Part shown: one piece after another, positions 1 through 13,100 of the stretch
Position numbering within the stretch: the stretch's first letter is position 1
How the letters are laid out: each line of letters starts with the position of its first letter
NCBI GenBank assembly: GCA_019055375.1
Contig: JAHQIW010007200.1
Coordinates: forward strand, 1-64,000
Source: Parelaphostrongylus tenuis
Taxonomy: Eukaryota > Nematoda > Chromadorea > Rhabditida > Metastrongylidae
DNA length: 64,000 nucleotides
Reading direction: 5' to 3'
Made by a program: the position numbers and the translations under genes
Notes under the pieces: model-generated
What the model was told of the DNA's origin: nothing
What the model saw: the letters and a program-made list of their open reading frames with translations, nothing else
Databases searched by the model: none

Positions 1-579
1 ATGGTAGAACAATCAAAAATTCAGGCAAGTAATAAAATCAAACAGAGTGCATTGAACTGTGGAAACAAGAAAATTGGCTTGTAGTGATTGAGTGGGATAA
101 AAGTGATTGCTTTAAAGTCTAGCACGTGTGACCTTACTATTTCTCAATATTCATGTAGGTCTTACATGATCGAAGGCTCCAAAACAGCAAGATCATTTAT
201 GAGCTAAATGTCTTATCTATGTCGGGAAGGGGAGTAAGAGTGGGGGTGGAGGTTGGTTAACTAGCAAACTGTGCGAGCTCTCTTTTTTGATTTTCCATAA
301 TGTACGTAGACCTTTTTCATCAAATTAGTGAGCGTAATTGTGAAGTGCACTTGGGGCGTGTATACAAAGTTTGCAGCAAAATTGAGTAGATATAATTCGA
401 TACTCAAACGGGTGATATTGCTTCAATGCAGTAGGCAGTATGCCCACATCTTTAATCAGCTATGTAGTGATAGGACTGCGTCAGGAGAAAAAAAATGGAG
501 GTGATAGCTCTTGAAGGTTGTTATTTGAGCATATCACTGTCAAAACTCTAAGTTGTATCGCAGAAAAAATAATAGCGAG

Positions 580-690
580 AGGAAGAGCCCGGTAGTGAAA
601 TGGTTTGCACGCGTCCCCCACGGAAAAGATAAGTGACGCGTTCAACTCCTGACCGGCGTTTGAAGTTTTGCATATCAGTCAAGAATATTG
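580..690 (+). repeat. tRNA-like repeat (family B)
   Basis: Reads agcccggtagtgaaatggtt, then gcgttcaactcctgaccggc and gttttgcatatcagtcaaga, the typical family B tail. Confidence 0.45.
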
Positions 691-1110
691 AATATATTTC
701 TATAATTATCTTTGAGCCATGCATGTTATCTGTTATGCTCACTTATACACTGCAATACACGTTTTTCGGCCCTTGCAGCCTCGTCATGTTGCTCGATGCC
801 TTTCGTATGAAAGCCAGTCCCTGCTGGGGCAGGGTTCCCTTACGTAGAGGAATCGAAACCTTAATATTTACACGCGTCGTTAAGTGAATTACAATTAATC
901 GCTTGCTCTTGGCTGATAATCGTGAAATATCATATCCATTCTCTGAAGTGTTTTCTCAAACCACGCTCAAATTTCATTATGCCTGGTAATTATTTTTGAG
1001 CCATTCATAGTGGTACTATGGGCACTTATATCGTGCAATACACGTGTTGCCATCTATAACTGCTCATAACACACCACATGCATGGCTCAAAACATTTATC
1101 AGGCATATCG
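690..1110. repeat. Two fragments of the hammerhead-containing foldback family
   Basis: 690-870 holds one arm with a degenerate hammerhead-like core on the minus strand (about 795-750: GCAAC, ATGACGA, GGCTGCAAGGGCC, GAAAA, ACGT, GTA, TTGC). 975-1105 is a short inverted-repeat version (taattatttttgagccatt against atggctcaaaacattta). No gene recognised in 1-2551 apart from repeats. Confidence 0.45.
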
Positions 1111-1664
1111 ACATTTGAGCGTGCTCTTAAGAAAACACTCGAAACGAATGTATTGGACATCTTGTTGTGAAGTGTTGTATACTCTGTTCTAAAGGTCAAA
1201 AAATAGACAAGAAATTCTCGTAAACACTAGTTCTGTTGGAAAATCTTAAACACTTGACACGTCGGGAAAAGTATTTCTTTCAAATTGTTCCATTAATACC
1301 CACAAAGTGTATGGATTTCAGATTGCTGATTGTGAAAACTTTATGGGGGAAGTGTAATCAATCCCTGTACTTGGAAGACCTTGAAATTATTTTTTTGTAC
1401 GCCATCTGCTACGGCACATGTTGAGAGTCTTGACAGTAAGAGTTGAAGAACTTGGAATGTTTTCAAGGACATTGTGTGAAAAAGAAATTGATGAATACGT
1501 TTCTGTCAAGCGCCTTTTTCTTTTCTTCAGTTATTCATTGTTGTGATATCGAACACCTCGAGATCATGGTGAAATGTTCTGTTCTGTGGATGTACCTCAC
1601 ACCCCAATACCTTCTTCACAGGCAACAGCTTTTCTAACTATACATCTAAGAGTGATAATTGATA

Positions 1665-1790
1665 TGCAAAAAATTCCGCCAGGCGAGAATTGAACTGGCG
1701 TTTCACCCATAGTGGCAGACGCGGTACCACTACACCACCGGGGTCTTGGTCTTGTGTCAAATCGGTGCAGATCCTGCGTTTGTGGCTGTT
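1665..1790 (-). repeat. tRNA-like repeat (family B)
   Basis: On the plus strand: gcgagaattgaactggcgtt (B-box complement) and accactacaccaccg (A-box complement). It lies upstream of the RS-rich exons. Confidence 0.5.
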
Positions 1791-2551
1791 TATATCCGTC
1801 ATTATTCGAAGCATTGAGTGCCTGGTTCACAAAGTTTTCTCTTCAAATAGAGGTCTGTGCTGACGTCATCACAGCCTAATTCAGTGAAGCTCATTCATCT
1901 GCGTGATATTATGTTTTTTTATGAGAGTAACTTTGGACATTGCTTGACTATTGACTGTGGAAACGACTACTTTTCAATAGTTTGTAGATTGTGTAAATAA
2001 CCATGTAACTTGTATGTGATCGTATTAATGTCGTTCCTTCCCTCTGAACTATGGCAGTAATTGTTTCCATGTTTCGAATGGAGAACTCATCGTGGCCTTT
2101 TTAAGGTCGTATAACGTCGCGCCCTAAATACCGCGTTGTTGCCGTTGTTGCCTTTGACAATTGTCGTGGGTTTCTGTTGTTTGAAAACTCCGTTAGCGAT
2201 CCTATAAATAGAGAGTATCTCTTATGATGCAGAAAAAAAAAGTGGTTAACAATTGTCTTTCTATCTGTCTGTTGACTCTGATGATCGCCCATGCATCGGG
2301 GCAGCTTGGTTTTAGCGAGTGGGTGAGCACTCTTGACCGCTGCGATGAACGCGGATGCTCGTCGGGTGAGACGGTTTCGCATGTCTGATCTGACGTTCTG
2401 GATTAAACTCTCATCTCGCCACACACTACGATCTCAGGCTGACATGAGTCTCTATAATACTGATATTGAATTTTTTTGGAATATTTTTATTCTACTGTTA
2501 GATCATTTCATGGTTCAAGTGACTATTTGTTTCATATTGTCGTCTATTCAG

Positions 2552-3965
2552 GAAAATATAGAGGAACGTCGAAGAGAGCGTAGAGAGAAAGGGCTTGACT
2601 CTAGTTCAAGGTTTTCAGATAGAAGGTAAATTTAATCGCTTCGGAAGAGTATGCTATTCATTCTTGACTAGGTTGTCTTGCTGTTCATTGCTGTGATCTA
2701 CAAGTTTTACAGGCGATCACCTCCACGACGAGAACGCGATCGCGACGACAGGGATAGGCGGGAGTCGCGTCATGGCAGCGGAAGTAGTCGCAGGCGAAGG
2801 TGGGATGTCTTTCTTTTAAATTAGGCAATATACTAATAAAAATAAGGATTGTAAGTAGACAGAGGTTCAGGTGCACAGAACAATCTACAGTCTGTTCACC
2901 TGCTTTATGAATTGATTAAGTTAAAAGCTATAAAGCTATCGGCGTTGATCAATCCGTGAGGAATGCGCCATGCATTTCCCTTCAATTTTCAACTTCGTTT
3001 AAGGTGATCGAATGAACATCTGGCCTTTACAGTGACTTGCGGTGATCTCCAGCTGTATCGAGTCAGTGCTGCTTATCCTCCAAATCTGGTACTGATTTAC
3101 CAACCCCGAAGGGATGAATGGCCTTGGTGAGCCATAAGCGCGATATCGAACCATTGACGCCCGCAGAGCACCTTACCACTGCCGCCACACGCACTCGCGA
3201 TCTTCACTGAATATGAATTGTTAGTGTTAACTTATTCGACTTTCAGCACCGCCAATATTCTGCAGAGCGGACACGAATAAAGCTTGCATTGTTCCATATC
3301 GGGAGCAAATGGCCATCCGTACTTTGTCATTATATTTTGCTCTTGAGTACAGCGCAATTTCCGTATGCACTTAAGCGCACGACGTCTATGTCAGCAGATA
3401 TGATTGTAACAACTTCAGGTGAATACCATGGTGACTTTTGTGTTCGTGTTCAATTACCCATCTTTGAACTCGCTACTCATTATGCGGTTTTGAATAACTG
3501 ATCAGAGACTTCTCACATGAAGGAAATTCTCAGAGTAACGACTAGACATGTGTTCCCGTGCGCAGTGATTAGATGTGCATTGCGGCACACGTGGTCGACC
3601 GTTCGATTCGCGCCTGAAGTTTACCAAGCCTTTCGTCTTTACGGGGTCAGCAAACTGGTGCCAGACTAGTCCGAGAGATCAGTGGTACTGACTTGATACA
3701 TCGGTCAGCCACCACAAATTATGTCAGAGGCAGTGTGGATTCAATTACCTCTAACGATCCTTGTTCAAGTTCAAGCATGTGTATCCCTCAGGAATTGGTC
3801 AACGCCAAGAGCTTTATATATTTAATGACTTGAACACAAGTTTTCTCAATTTTGATATATTTATTTAAGTCGCTCACGTTCAAATGACCGTGATCGTCGC
3901 CGCGATAGAGATCGAGATGACCGTCGAGGAGGATCTGGAAGAGACAGAGATCGTGACAGAGACAG
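2552..3965 (+). CDS. RS-domain (Arg/Ser/Asp-rich) protein, three internal exons, partial
   Basis: Exons 2552-2625, 2713-2799 and 3870-3965. Each is bounded by a good acceptor (ctattcag, gttttacag, tatttaag) and a GT donor, and the phases agree (0-2, 2-2, 2-2). The joined reading frame is almost entirely RERR, SPPRRERDRDD, SRSRSND and RDRDRDR-type sequence, the composition of RS domains in splicing factors and other nuclear RNA-processing proteins. No RNA-recognition motif or zinc finger is visible, so the exact family cannot be named. The N-terminal part probably lies upstream of the window or in exons not recognised in the first 2.5 kb. The 3' end was not found: an Arg-rich stretch near 5498-5560 is possible but its phase does not match. 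Inferred nuclear role only. Confidence 0.6.
2927..3206 (-). repeat. tRNA-derived SINE-like repeat (family A)
   Basis: Family A starts with a tRNA-like head (A box TGGCGCAGTGG, B box GGTTCGATC in the best copy), then a body ending near gttgatcaacgccgagagct. This copy lies in the RS-gene intron. Its head is at about 3206 and its tail at 2927. Confidence 0.6.
3556..3823 (+). repeat. tRNA-derived SINE-like repeat (family A)
   Basis: The head reads gtgcgcagtgattagatg with B-box-like gttcgattcgc, then the body with gtggtactgacttgatacat, ending in ggtcaacgccaagagcttta. It faces away from the preceding copy across 350 bp. Confidence 0.6.
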
Positions 3966-3999
3966 GTATTTTTGCACTTTGAAATTTTTGAATAATGAA

Positions 4000-6900
4000 G
4001 ATCTATTTTGAAAATCCCTCCTGTGACGAACAGTTAACACTTTCTGGACGACGCTGGCTTTCCCGAAAATGGACAATTATTACCGCACAAATAAAGACAT
4101 GGTGTTGAGAACTTAGAGGGCTTGTAGAAGAGGCTTTGTTTTATCGCATTAAATCTACATACAATTTTATGAACTAATTATTTTTCGGTTCAGAACTTGC
4201 TTGGAATTTAAATTCTCAGAAAATGGGAACTTCTTGAGCACACTCAAGGTTCCTAATAACGAGATTTACTCAGGTCGCTGAATTTGGCTGTTTGTTCTTG
4301 ACGTGAGCCTGCAGAGGTCAGATTGGCACACATTTGCTAAGCCAAGCACTTTTATAACCGATATGACTGAAGCAGAGGAGCTGAATTCTCAAATTTCATT
4401 CGCATAGTAGACAGCTTTTGATTTTTTTTTTATTGAATTCGATAGTTACGCTGCTGCACGTTCCGTGTCTTAGATAGCGACTCCAGTGTGCGCGTTTTTT
4501 TCCTAACCTTACTTCCCTACACAGGGCTTTTGATTAGTTTTTGTAGTCATTCGGCGGCTTGTCGAACATAGTTTTTGCACTGGTGCCGGACTATGGTTAG
4601 GCATTTCCGATGGACGATATATTTGCGAGAAGCCCTTTTCGTAGATTAAGTGAGTCGAAGGACATTGAGTGCACACGACCAAGCAGAATATTATCGCACC
4701 ATGATTTGACAATGGAAGAACCTTTCTCTCCATCGTGTACAGAATCAGATCGTACACAAGTGGTGTTCAAGAAAACTGAAGAACATCAAAAGAAATGCAT
4801 GAAGGTAGACGTTGGAAAGAATCACGGACCGAGGACCTTTATTTTCAACGTGCGTTTCAATTAACTTCAACAACATGCAGTTCAGTGGAGATGATAAGGG
4901 CTGCGGTCCAGAGTGGAATGGAATGGCTGCGGTCGTGGAAGGTCCAAACTCTCATTGTTTTTTTTTTTGTTAATCTTCCAGTTAATTTTGGAGACCAGCC
5001 GCATAGAGTTGTACATGAGTAGAATGTGCCTGGCTGTGGTCAAAAAATCAGCTTGAGATATACAATAAGTCACGCGTAATCACGAGGTACCCATTTCTAT
5101 GGTTTGTTTTGGTATTTTGCGCTGTGCTCAGAGCTCTCCAAGAGCCTAGACGCCGATGTTGTGGATTATATTCGAGGGTAGAGACTTTCACTTCAGCATC
5201 TTTCCTTTATAACTTTATTTCATTGTGTCCAGTGGCATTGTGTTTGCGATCTAGGTGCTCTTTTTACGTACACCGAGTGGTTGTCTTCCCACCAAAGTAT
5301 GAGTCTTCAAGAACTATTTTAAAGCGATCTCGAACTCTTGCAATCGCTGTCTTATCGTTACAGTAAGAAGTCGAGGATTATTTTTTCTTGCAGGGCAAAA
5401 GTTCTCTTCTTTTATCAAAATAAATTTTGATTTTCCGAAGTTCGTGACACACAATTTTTCCACTTTATTACTTCAACTCCTATTTCCAACGTAGAAGCTA
5501 ATGAAGAAGAGGCATTTCGTCGAAGAAGACCTACTGATCTTTTTCAAAATGTTTGTTTTTGCAAATGCCGCTCGTACGATTTGCAAAATTCTATCATGAC
5601 CTCTCAGGTGTCAATTCTTCTGATTTTAAATATGTAATCAAATTTCAATGAGTAGTGCGTAGAAAGTTGACATACGCTTTGTGAGGTTGCAAAGTCTCTT
5701 TTTAAAAAAATTCTAATCAGTGAAGTTCCGGAGTTATTGAGAAAATGTCATGAAGCTGTCGAAAAATTGCTTTCATCACAAAGATTCAAATAATATGTAT
5801 ATCCGTTTCATAAGGCAAACTTAGTGAAAAGCAATGGTGAACTCTGCATTTATACTCTGATTACATCTGTAGAAGTATCTTCAGCGTGTTTATATCTTTC
5901 CATAGAAAAAGGGTTTTTAAGTTATCTTATTGTAGCCTTTTCATCGGCTCAATATTAGTGGTGCGTAGAGTATTCCTCAATAAAAAATGGGTGTCGCTTT
6001 TAGTTAGACAGTCTTGTAGGATTAGCGGCTTTGCGTAAACTATTCATTTCGAATGCAGGCTTTTCTTGGCTTACGTATGACAAAAAGCTGTATTTGGTAA
6101 GCTGTTTATCAATCTAAAAGGCAGTAAACTAATGTCGCTGAATTCTCTTGAACTTTGCTTCCCCACGCATGTCGTGAGATAGTTTCTGTTGCTTAGTTTT
6201 TGTGGTAATTGCTTGTCCTTCTTCCACTTGTTACGCTGGAGCTTTTGTGTGTGCCTCAACTCAGCTTGGATAATTGAACCATTTTGACACCAATAATATT
6301 AGTTTTGAATAGTGATAAGATTTGGCATTACAGCAATAAAACCAGATTTGATAACCAGAAGGAACTAGAATGCTTAGAAGCACTATTTAAAGTATGCGCC
6401 AACTGTCAGAACACATTTCTGTCATCTCTCAGACAACAAATCAATACACTTTGTGCATATTTCGGACTTCTTTAGGTACAAATTTTGTCTACACTTGCCG
6501 CCTCATGGCCGCTCGACTAAGACTTTATCACAATTTGCTGCTTTACGAATACGTATTTTGAGGCGATGTACAGAGCGCCTTTGAGAACAATAATTGTGCA
6601 AAGGCTCAAGGATTTGTGCCCAGACAAACAGCGGTTCGGTTCTTTGCTAAGTCTGCGGCGGGAGCACCAAGTTGAATGAGAAGCTGTGCTCGTATACCCA
6701 CACGAAGTTGAGTCGGAAGGCCGTCATCGAAGAAAGTGAAAAGGATTTGACTTTGACCAAAGAAAAGCTGGAGTTTTGAAGTGTTGTTGAACATTTCAAT
6801 TATCTCTGGTTAAATAGTTTTGGTGTTTATTGCTCTAGTGCCAAAACTTATGAGAGGATGTAATATAACAACAACAATAACGGCATAAGGATTTTGAAAG

Positions 6901-7150
6901 CATGAATTTGAAAAGACAACGGGTCCAGAGAGCAAAAATGTATCGGTGCGCGAGAAGTTTGATGAGATTAAGACGCTCACTTGTGCAACAAATTGGTGTG
7001 TGCAGTAAGAAGGCTCTTATAGTATACAACCAGATCCAGATAGCGAGCAGCAAGTGGCAACACGAGAAAGTTATTTAATAGACTAGGAAAGTAATATCAC
7101 GAACAGGTGTAGCAGGGAAATAATAAGTGACTAAGACATTGGTGATAAAA
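4000..7150. other. No gene recognised
   Basis: AT-rich sequence downstream of the RS-rich exons. It may hold further exons of that gene (for example an ORF at 4610-4864 and an Arg-rich stretch near 5500), but none could be joined in phase. No repeat family identified. Confidence 0.4.
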
Positions 7151-7159
7151 GGATAAAAG

Positions 7160-7365
7160 GCCAAAGCCTTCGTCACTGATCAAATCAAACCCTGAGAGAT
7201 ACGCGATGCATTTGGCTTGATCGAGCATTGTTTGTGATTGAATATGCACATCTGGCTTTCAAAATAATTCGAGATGGCCTAGCGATGTGTCAAGTCAGTG
7301 CTGCTATCTTCCCGGAGAAATATGGTACCGATACTGACCACGGGGGGTTGAACACCTGCTGAGCT
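7160..7365 (-). repeat. SINE-like repeat (family A), 5'-truncated
   Basis: Body and tail are recognisable (tgatcaaatcaaaccctgag, then gtcaagtcagtgctgctatc). The tRNA-like head is lost or too diverged. Confidence 0.5.
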
Positions 7366-7511
7366 TACCTCATTAAAATAAGGGATGACTCAGGATCTTG
7401 TTTGAGCAGAAAGTTCACGTGAAAGCCATAGATTAGCTTGCACAGATCAGGTGATGCAAGCGCTATGACCATTTCCTCGATGATAAAAGTGCACATAACG
7501 TATACTGGAGG

Positions 7512-7785
7512 GCGCGTGAGGCGTAGTGATTAGAGGTGTATTGGCAACATATATGTCGTCGATGGTTCGGTTCCACTCCCAAGGCTCACTAAGCTGTTCA
7601 TTCAATCGGGTATTGGCGAAATGGAACTAGACTTGTCGGGAAGGATAATAACGCTTATTTGATATATCAGTAGGTCAGCGTAAATCGCTGTAAATGTCAG
7701 ATATGCGTTTAGACATCTCAAACGATGCCTGATGAAGCACGACGCATCCCCCACTTAGTGATCAATGTCGTGGGCTTTATCGTTT
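7512..7785 (+). repeat. SINE-like repeat (family A)
   Basis: Head gaggcgtagtgattagaggt with B-box-like ggttcggttcc. The body includes cgatgcctgatgaagcacga and ends at atcaatgtcgtgggcttta. Confidence 0.55.
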
Positions 7786-8672
7786 TATCCTCACGTATAC
7801 CTGATTGATGATAAAATACGGACAATTTTCTGTAAGATGGAGAAATAGAGAATAGTGTCGAATTAATTACAATTGCGGATGTGTTAATAACAGTATAAGA
7901 TCCCCGACAGTTTTTTTTTTTCGAGATGACCTTTGTTCGCCCTGATGGTAGGTTTTTTTTTGGCTTCATCGATGATTGGACCTTATCTGTTCTCGTCTTT
8001 CCGTTGTGCTATCAGCTACTAATATTATATACCATTTCAGGCGGGATCGTCGCTAGTAACAAAGTAACTCAGTCAATTTTCTCTACCTATTTCTGTCCTC
8101 CAAAATTGTATGTCTGTCTTGTTGTTCATATTTCTTTATTTCTTTTGTGCTGTTGATATCAAACAACGCTTGTTCGCTCGTTCGTTTACCTGTGAAATAT
8201 GAGATATGTTTGAGATCTTTGTCTTAATATTGTCGACACTTGACACTCTTCTAATTAAAATGAGGGTTTCTACTGATCAACGTATAATCTTTGTAGTTTA
8301 GTTGTCGTCGAAAGTCATTCTAACCATTACTTCTGCAACTCCAATATAGCTGAGGTCACATTAAGTCAATAAAAATTTTTTTTTCCTCTGTTTTTTCTCC
8401 TCAGAGTTATGTATAGTAACAAAGATATTGTGTTGTTTTGAGTGATGGTATTAAATGTGGAGGTTCATTTCCAGGTTCCTATCTAGATCTATTATTTGAT
8501 GTGATTATATAGGAACTACAAGGCGTACAGATTGCTTGATTCGTTAAAATGGTCGATAAGGAAGAGTTTGAGAGAGTTCTATCTCCAGAGCTAAGAGAGC
8601 ATTCATAGACCACTCCATCGATGGAGTGTCTCTTTTTCTTGCGATTTCCCATGAATAAACGGGTTAACTCTG

Positions 8673-9563
8673 ATTATCCGGCAGGGAACGAGGAATCGAT
8701 CCCTTTCGCTGGACAACAACTATAAACTCTATAAGAGTGTTGATAGTCATTCGTAAGGTTGAATCTTAGGGCTGTGCCGTACATTTTCGACTTTTGAAAA
8801 GGCATTTTATAGCGCTGGCATTCAGAATAAGATTATCTCTCGCACATGCTACGTGTTTTTCATGTTATTTCGCTTATATTTCGTTGAGCAAAACTCTTTC
8901 CTTAGATTGCTAGTAATCATTCGATAGCTCAGTTTTCGCTGAATAAGAAAGTGCGTTTGCTTTCTGCAGGAAATGATTCGAACAGTGTTGTAACAAAATG
9001 TAAACTTTTGTGTTCCGCACATGCATATTTCTCGCAGGACGAGCCTTTCCTTGAATCACAAGTATCATTCGATAGCGCAATTTCCGACGATTCTAACGCT
9101 GTCCTTATTCTCTTGAAAAGACGGTTTCACTATAGTCTATAAGGAAAGTAAGATTAGTTTTCACGCATGCGGGGCATTGTGTGTCAATCAAGGTGTACGG
9201 TATTGGACGTGGAGCGATACGCGCCGGCGCGGCCCACGTGTATAAATCAGTTTTTGTTATTTAATCTGGGTTTTTTTTTTCGCTATGAAAGAACTCCAGA
9301 TAAAGCATGACTATAATGCTACAGGATTCCATCTACACCTTCATATGCCTTTCGTGTTTCCAGCGAAGTAATCGTGAAAACGCAGGGTCTGTGTAAAAGA
9401 TAGTTTTAGTTTGAATGCTACAGCGTTATAAAAGCCTTTTCTTAAGAAATGGGCACGTAGCGCAGTAGCCAGAGATGTAAGCTTTCAGATGATTACTAAC
9501 ACTCTTAGGAGAAGTTCTTTTCCAGCGAAAGGGATAGTTTCTTCATTACCTGTCGGATAACCG
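8673..9563. repeat. About 890-bp terminal-inverted-repeat element (family C)
   Basis: The termini are inverted: ttatccggcagggaac with atccctttcgctgga on the left, tccagcgaaagggat with cctgtcggataacc on the right. Internal motifs such as agtaatcattcgatagc recur. No transposase ORF. Confidence 0.6.
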
Positions 9564-10117
9564 AATTGATCCAATATGCTTTCTGTGCAAAGGAACGATG
9601 ATGTGCCTTGTTGCTGCACATGCTAGTTTCTCTGAGCTAATCAGTAAGCGAAATCGGGGTTAAACTACTCATCACCTGGGTTATAATTGGTCAAAGTAAT
9701 TTGTTCTGTAGGGTATTTGGGCCGTCGTGGAGTAGGAAATTTTCCTTAATTTCTCGACTACTCATCCAGATTTCACGGAGAGGAGTGTAGTTAGTTTTCT
9801 ACGGATGAGATTGTCGTTTATATCACAGATGGAGGTACGGAGGAGAGCAACCGGTGCACGACCAATGATTTCTCGAAGCGACATTACGATCCAATCGATG
9901 ACAAATCACATCGATCAGTTGTGAGTTGTATGCTAATTTTTTCAAAGAGAAGGCAGTGTAGGCTCCCAGAGCATCAGTTGACAGCGTGACCTGTCATATG
10001 CGGAATAAAAGTAGTGAATAAAGAAGGGATGACGAGTCCTTATCCTTCCTTGAGGCCTTGGGCATCAATGGTCATTCCTGAAAACCTTAGGCATCGATGC
10101 TTTGACAACTCAAGTGA

Positions 10118-13100
10118 TTGGAGTGTTCCTCAGACGGTGGAACATCTGGTGAGACTAAAGTCCAAGTGTTTCAGGATGCACTGGGATTCAAACACTGGAT
10201 ACTATTGATGACGGTGATTGGCGTCATCTACACAGGCGTAGTCTTTCTCCATAGGTGGGACCATCCTTTTCGAATCGTATTTCTATTTTGTAAACCCTAT
10301 TTGTAACTTCCCTTCTTTGGTCTCTTAAGGTGACAGGTCTGTTCAGGAGAATGCCACCAGTGATCGGAGCCGATGATCTCTCGACATTCAGTGAAGAACG
10401 TGCCCGCATCTTACTCAAAGAGCTTACTGCCCTTGGTCCTCGGCAAGTGGTTCCGTTGCACTAGAGGTACCTATAGATGATCGTGATCTATGTGGTTGGG
10501 GTCATTTGACTTCTAGGCTGTTTGACTCCGGATAATGAGCGGTACGAAGAATACTTCTCTAATTCGTTATATTTAGCACAAAGCCTTCAACATCATGCAT
10601 CAGTACATTCGTGATGTGAATCAAACAACTGTCTCTAAAGGCGTGAATCGCCTTGAGCTCGATGTGCAGGTCTTTTGCGGATTATTTTCTAATTTTTCGT
10701 AGGCTAATAGGTACTTTTCCGTTGTCCTCCCTTGGGAACAACACGTTTTCCGCTTTTTTTTCTCGAGTGGTAATAATCATTTGATAGCTTAAGTCTCGAC
10801 TATTCAAATGCTGTCTTTCTTTTCTAAGAAGGTCTTTTTAGTGCGCTAAATCAGTAAAAGTAAAATAATCTTCTATATCCGGATATTTGCGCTGGATAGA
10901 ATTTTTTGCCTGGACATTTTAGTAGTCATTCGATAGCCTAAATTTTTTAAAATGATAAGAAAAGCTTAGAAAACTAATCTTTATTTAAAGCTTCACGAGG
11001 CTGGTATCTTTTTCCCAATCGACTGCTCTTCTTTCCGGTCGATGGGGTTTTTGCGATTGCTTGTGGCTGACGGTTTCGGCAAATACGCCTTCTTCAGAGC
11101 CTGAACGTATTATTCGTTGTAGCTCTATTTATATAACTAATACTTAGGGAAGAAAAAAAAATATTTCGAAAATCTATGGTATTGTAAGCGAATTTGATTC
11201 AGGGAAACCACTCACCTTACCATCTAATCCAGGGACTACCTATGTTGTTAGCGCCAGGGTGACGTATGAGCCTCCCCCACCATGTCATTAGGTCAAATTA
11301 TGGATAGGTGCCATCTGAGACCCATGCTAGAAAATTAATCTGAGATAAGGTGCCATATGGTTGGTTATGTTGAGGCACTCTCCCTTTTTGTTCATTTGCG
11401 GGTTTCTGGAATTTATCCAGAAAGCTTCAAGGGTCTTTTCGCGCCAATGTTTTTGGTTCGTGCCCTAGGATTTTGACTACTACCTCGAAGTCGTCATCGT
11501 TGTGTCTTTGCATCCTGTGTGTACCTAGAGGTTTACTTGGGTCTTTATTTGTTTTTTCCGTCTAGGTGTTCTTTAATGCGGATGTGAAGTGGTCTGCCTA
11601 TTTCGCCAATAATATTCGCCACCACATGTCTTACAAGAGATAAGGTATATTGTACCTACGCTCATGCAATCGCCGTCTCTACCGTTGGGACAAATAACGC
11701 AGTCCTTTGTATTATATGGACGGTCATACAAGCGGTTTCGAACTAATTGACGACGCACTGTTTCAGGAGGATTTTCTACAGTTCTTACAGAATCTTCCTA
11801 GGACCACTGTTTTTCGACACTTTCTATTAGCGGTACTGACTTCGTCTGTTATGAAAGGTAGTTTAAGAGGTTACCTTATTATTTAAGTGTGGCGCCATGT
11901 TGTTCCCATAGCAAGGCTTTTCGCTCCTTTTGGGCCTAACGTTAGTTGCTGTTCTTTCTTTGTACCCATCAAATGGCTATTTTTCGCGCTAAGTCTAGTG
12001 ATTCCTTCTTTCATCGTCTCCCGTACAAAACACTTACAGCTGTTCGATACATATTTCGGATAAGTGCTTTTTTAGTATGTGAGGGATGAGAATAAAGGTA
12101 GCCTAAATTTCGACGATTTTATCGGTGTACTGATTCTCGAAAAGTACTTCGGGGTGCGCTGTAGCAGCGGAAAGGAGATTGGCTTTTGCACTCGGTACTC
12201 ATTTCTTGTTTGCTAAGGAGTAAGGAGTGTGGATGGCTGTGATATCGATCGTACGGTCGAGTGATCGCATAACGCCGATGCATATGTGGCGCGTGATTTC
12301 ATTATTAAATTAGGGACTTTTTTTCCGATTCCAAGAAAATCCCTAATCAAACCGTGTTTTTAACGCTAAGATTTATCACACTTCTATAAGCTTTTCGTGC
12401 GTAAGCTTAGGCTGCTTGGGCTTGGGGTCAGGCTTACCAATGGGGGCAATATGAATTAGAAGTGAAAGTCTGTAATCCCCAGAGCGATTGAATAAAGTTT
12501 TTTCTACGATAACAATACAAAAATTAAGGAATTCCGCGAAACGAGAAAAAGTTATCAAATAATAAAAGCTCGTAAGCACACCAGGTGTGAAACGTAGTGT
12601 GAATCTCACTGCTACAGAGACTACTCACTAAGACCTCTTCAAAGACCAAGTACATCATTGATGTTGCCGAGATTCGTGCTATCGAATGGCTACTAGAACT
12701 CAAAAGCAGATATCCCAAAAGATTGATAGGGGGGGGGGGGGGGGGGGAGATAACGGAAAAGTACCGCCAGATGTTGTCTCAACAAAGTGTCCTTATCTTA
12801 TATAAAGCTTGCGCGAGGTTGGCATAGCTTCTCTGAACACGATGGTCTATGTCGGCTATTTTTCGCCTTCTTTCAGAGTTGGTGAGCTCCAAACTGCCAG
12901 GCTAACTTTACACAATATATGTGGGAAAGCAGGACCTCTCTTATATAGGTAGTTTAGCGGCTCTGATAAGGCAAAATCGATGGTATTCTATATATCTTCT
13001 TCAAAGAAGCTATACCAATCTTATACCAGCTCTCTGTATAGCAGGACACTTCGTGAGACATTTTTCATCGTTAATGCCGAGGGCGGTGAGAGCCGGTCTT

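Noticed and set aside
633..887. 84-codon plus-strand ORF
   Set aside because: It lies over the hammerhead-containing foldback repeat; no splice context or domain.
8951..9142. 63-codon plus ORF
   Set aside because: Internal to a family C inverted-repeat element and not conserved in its other copies.
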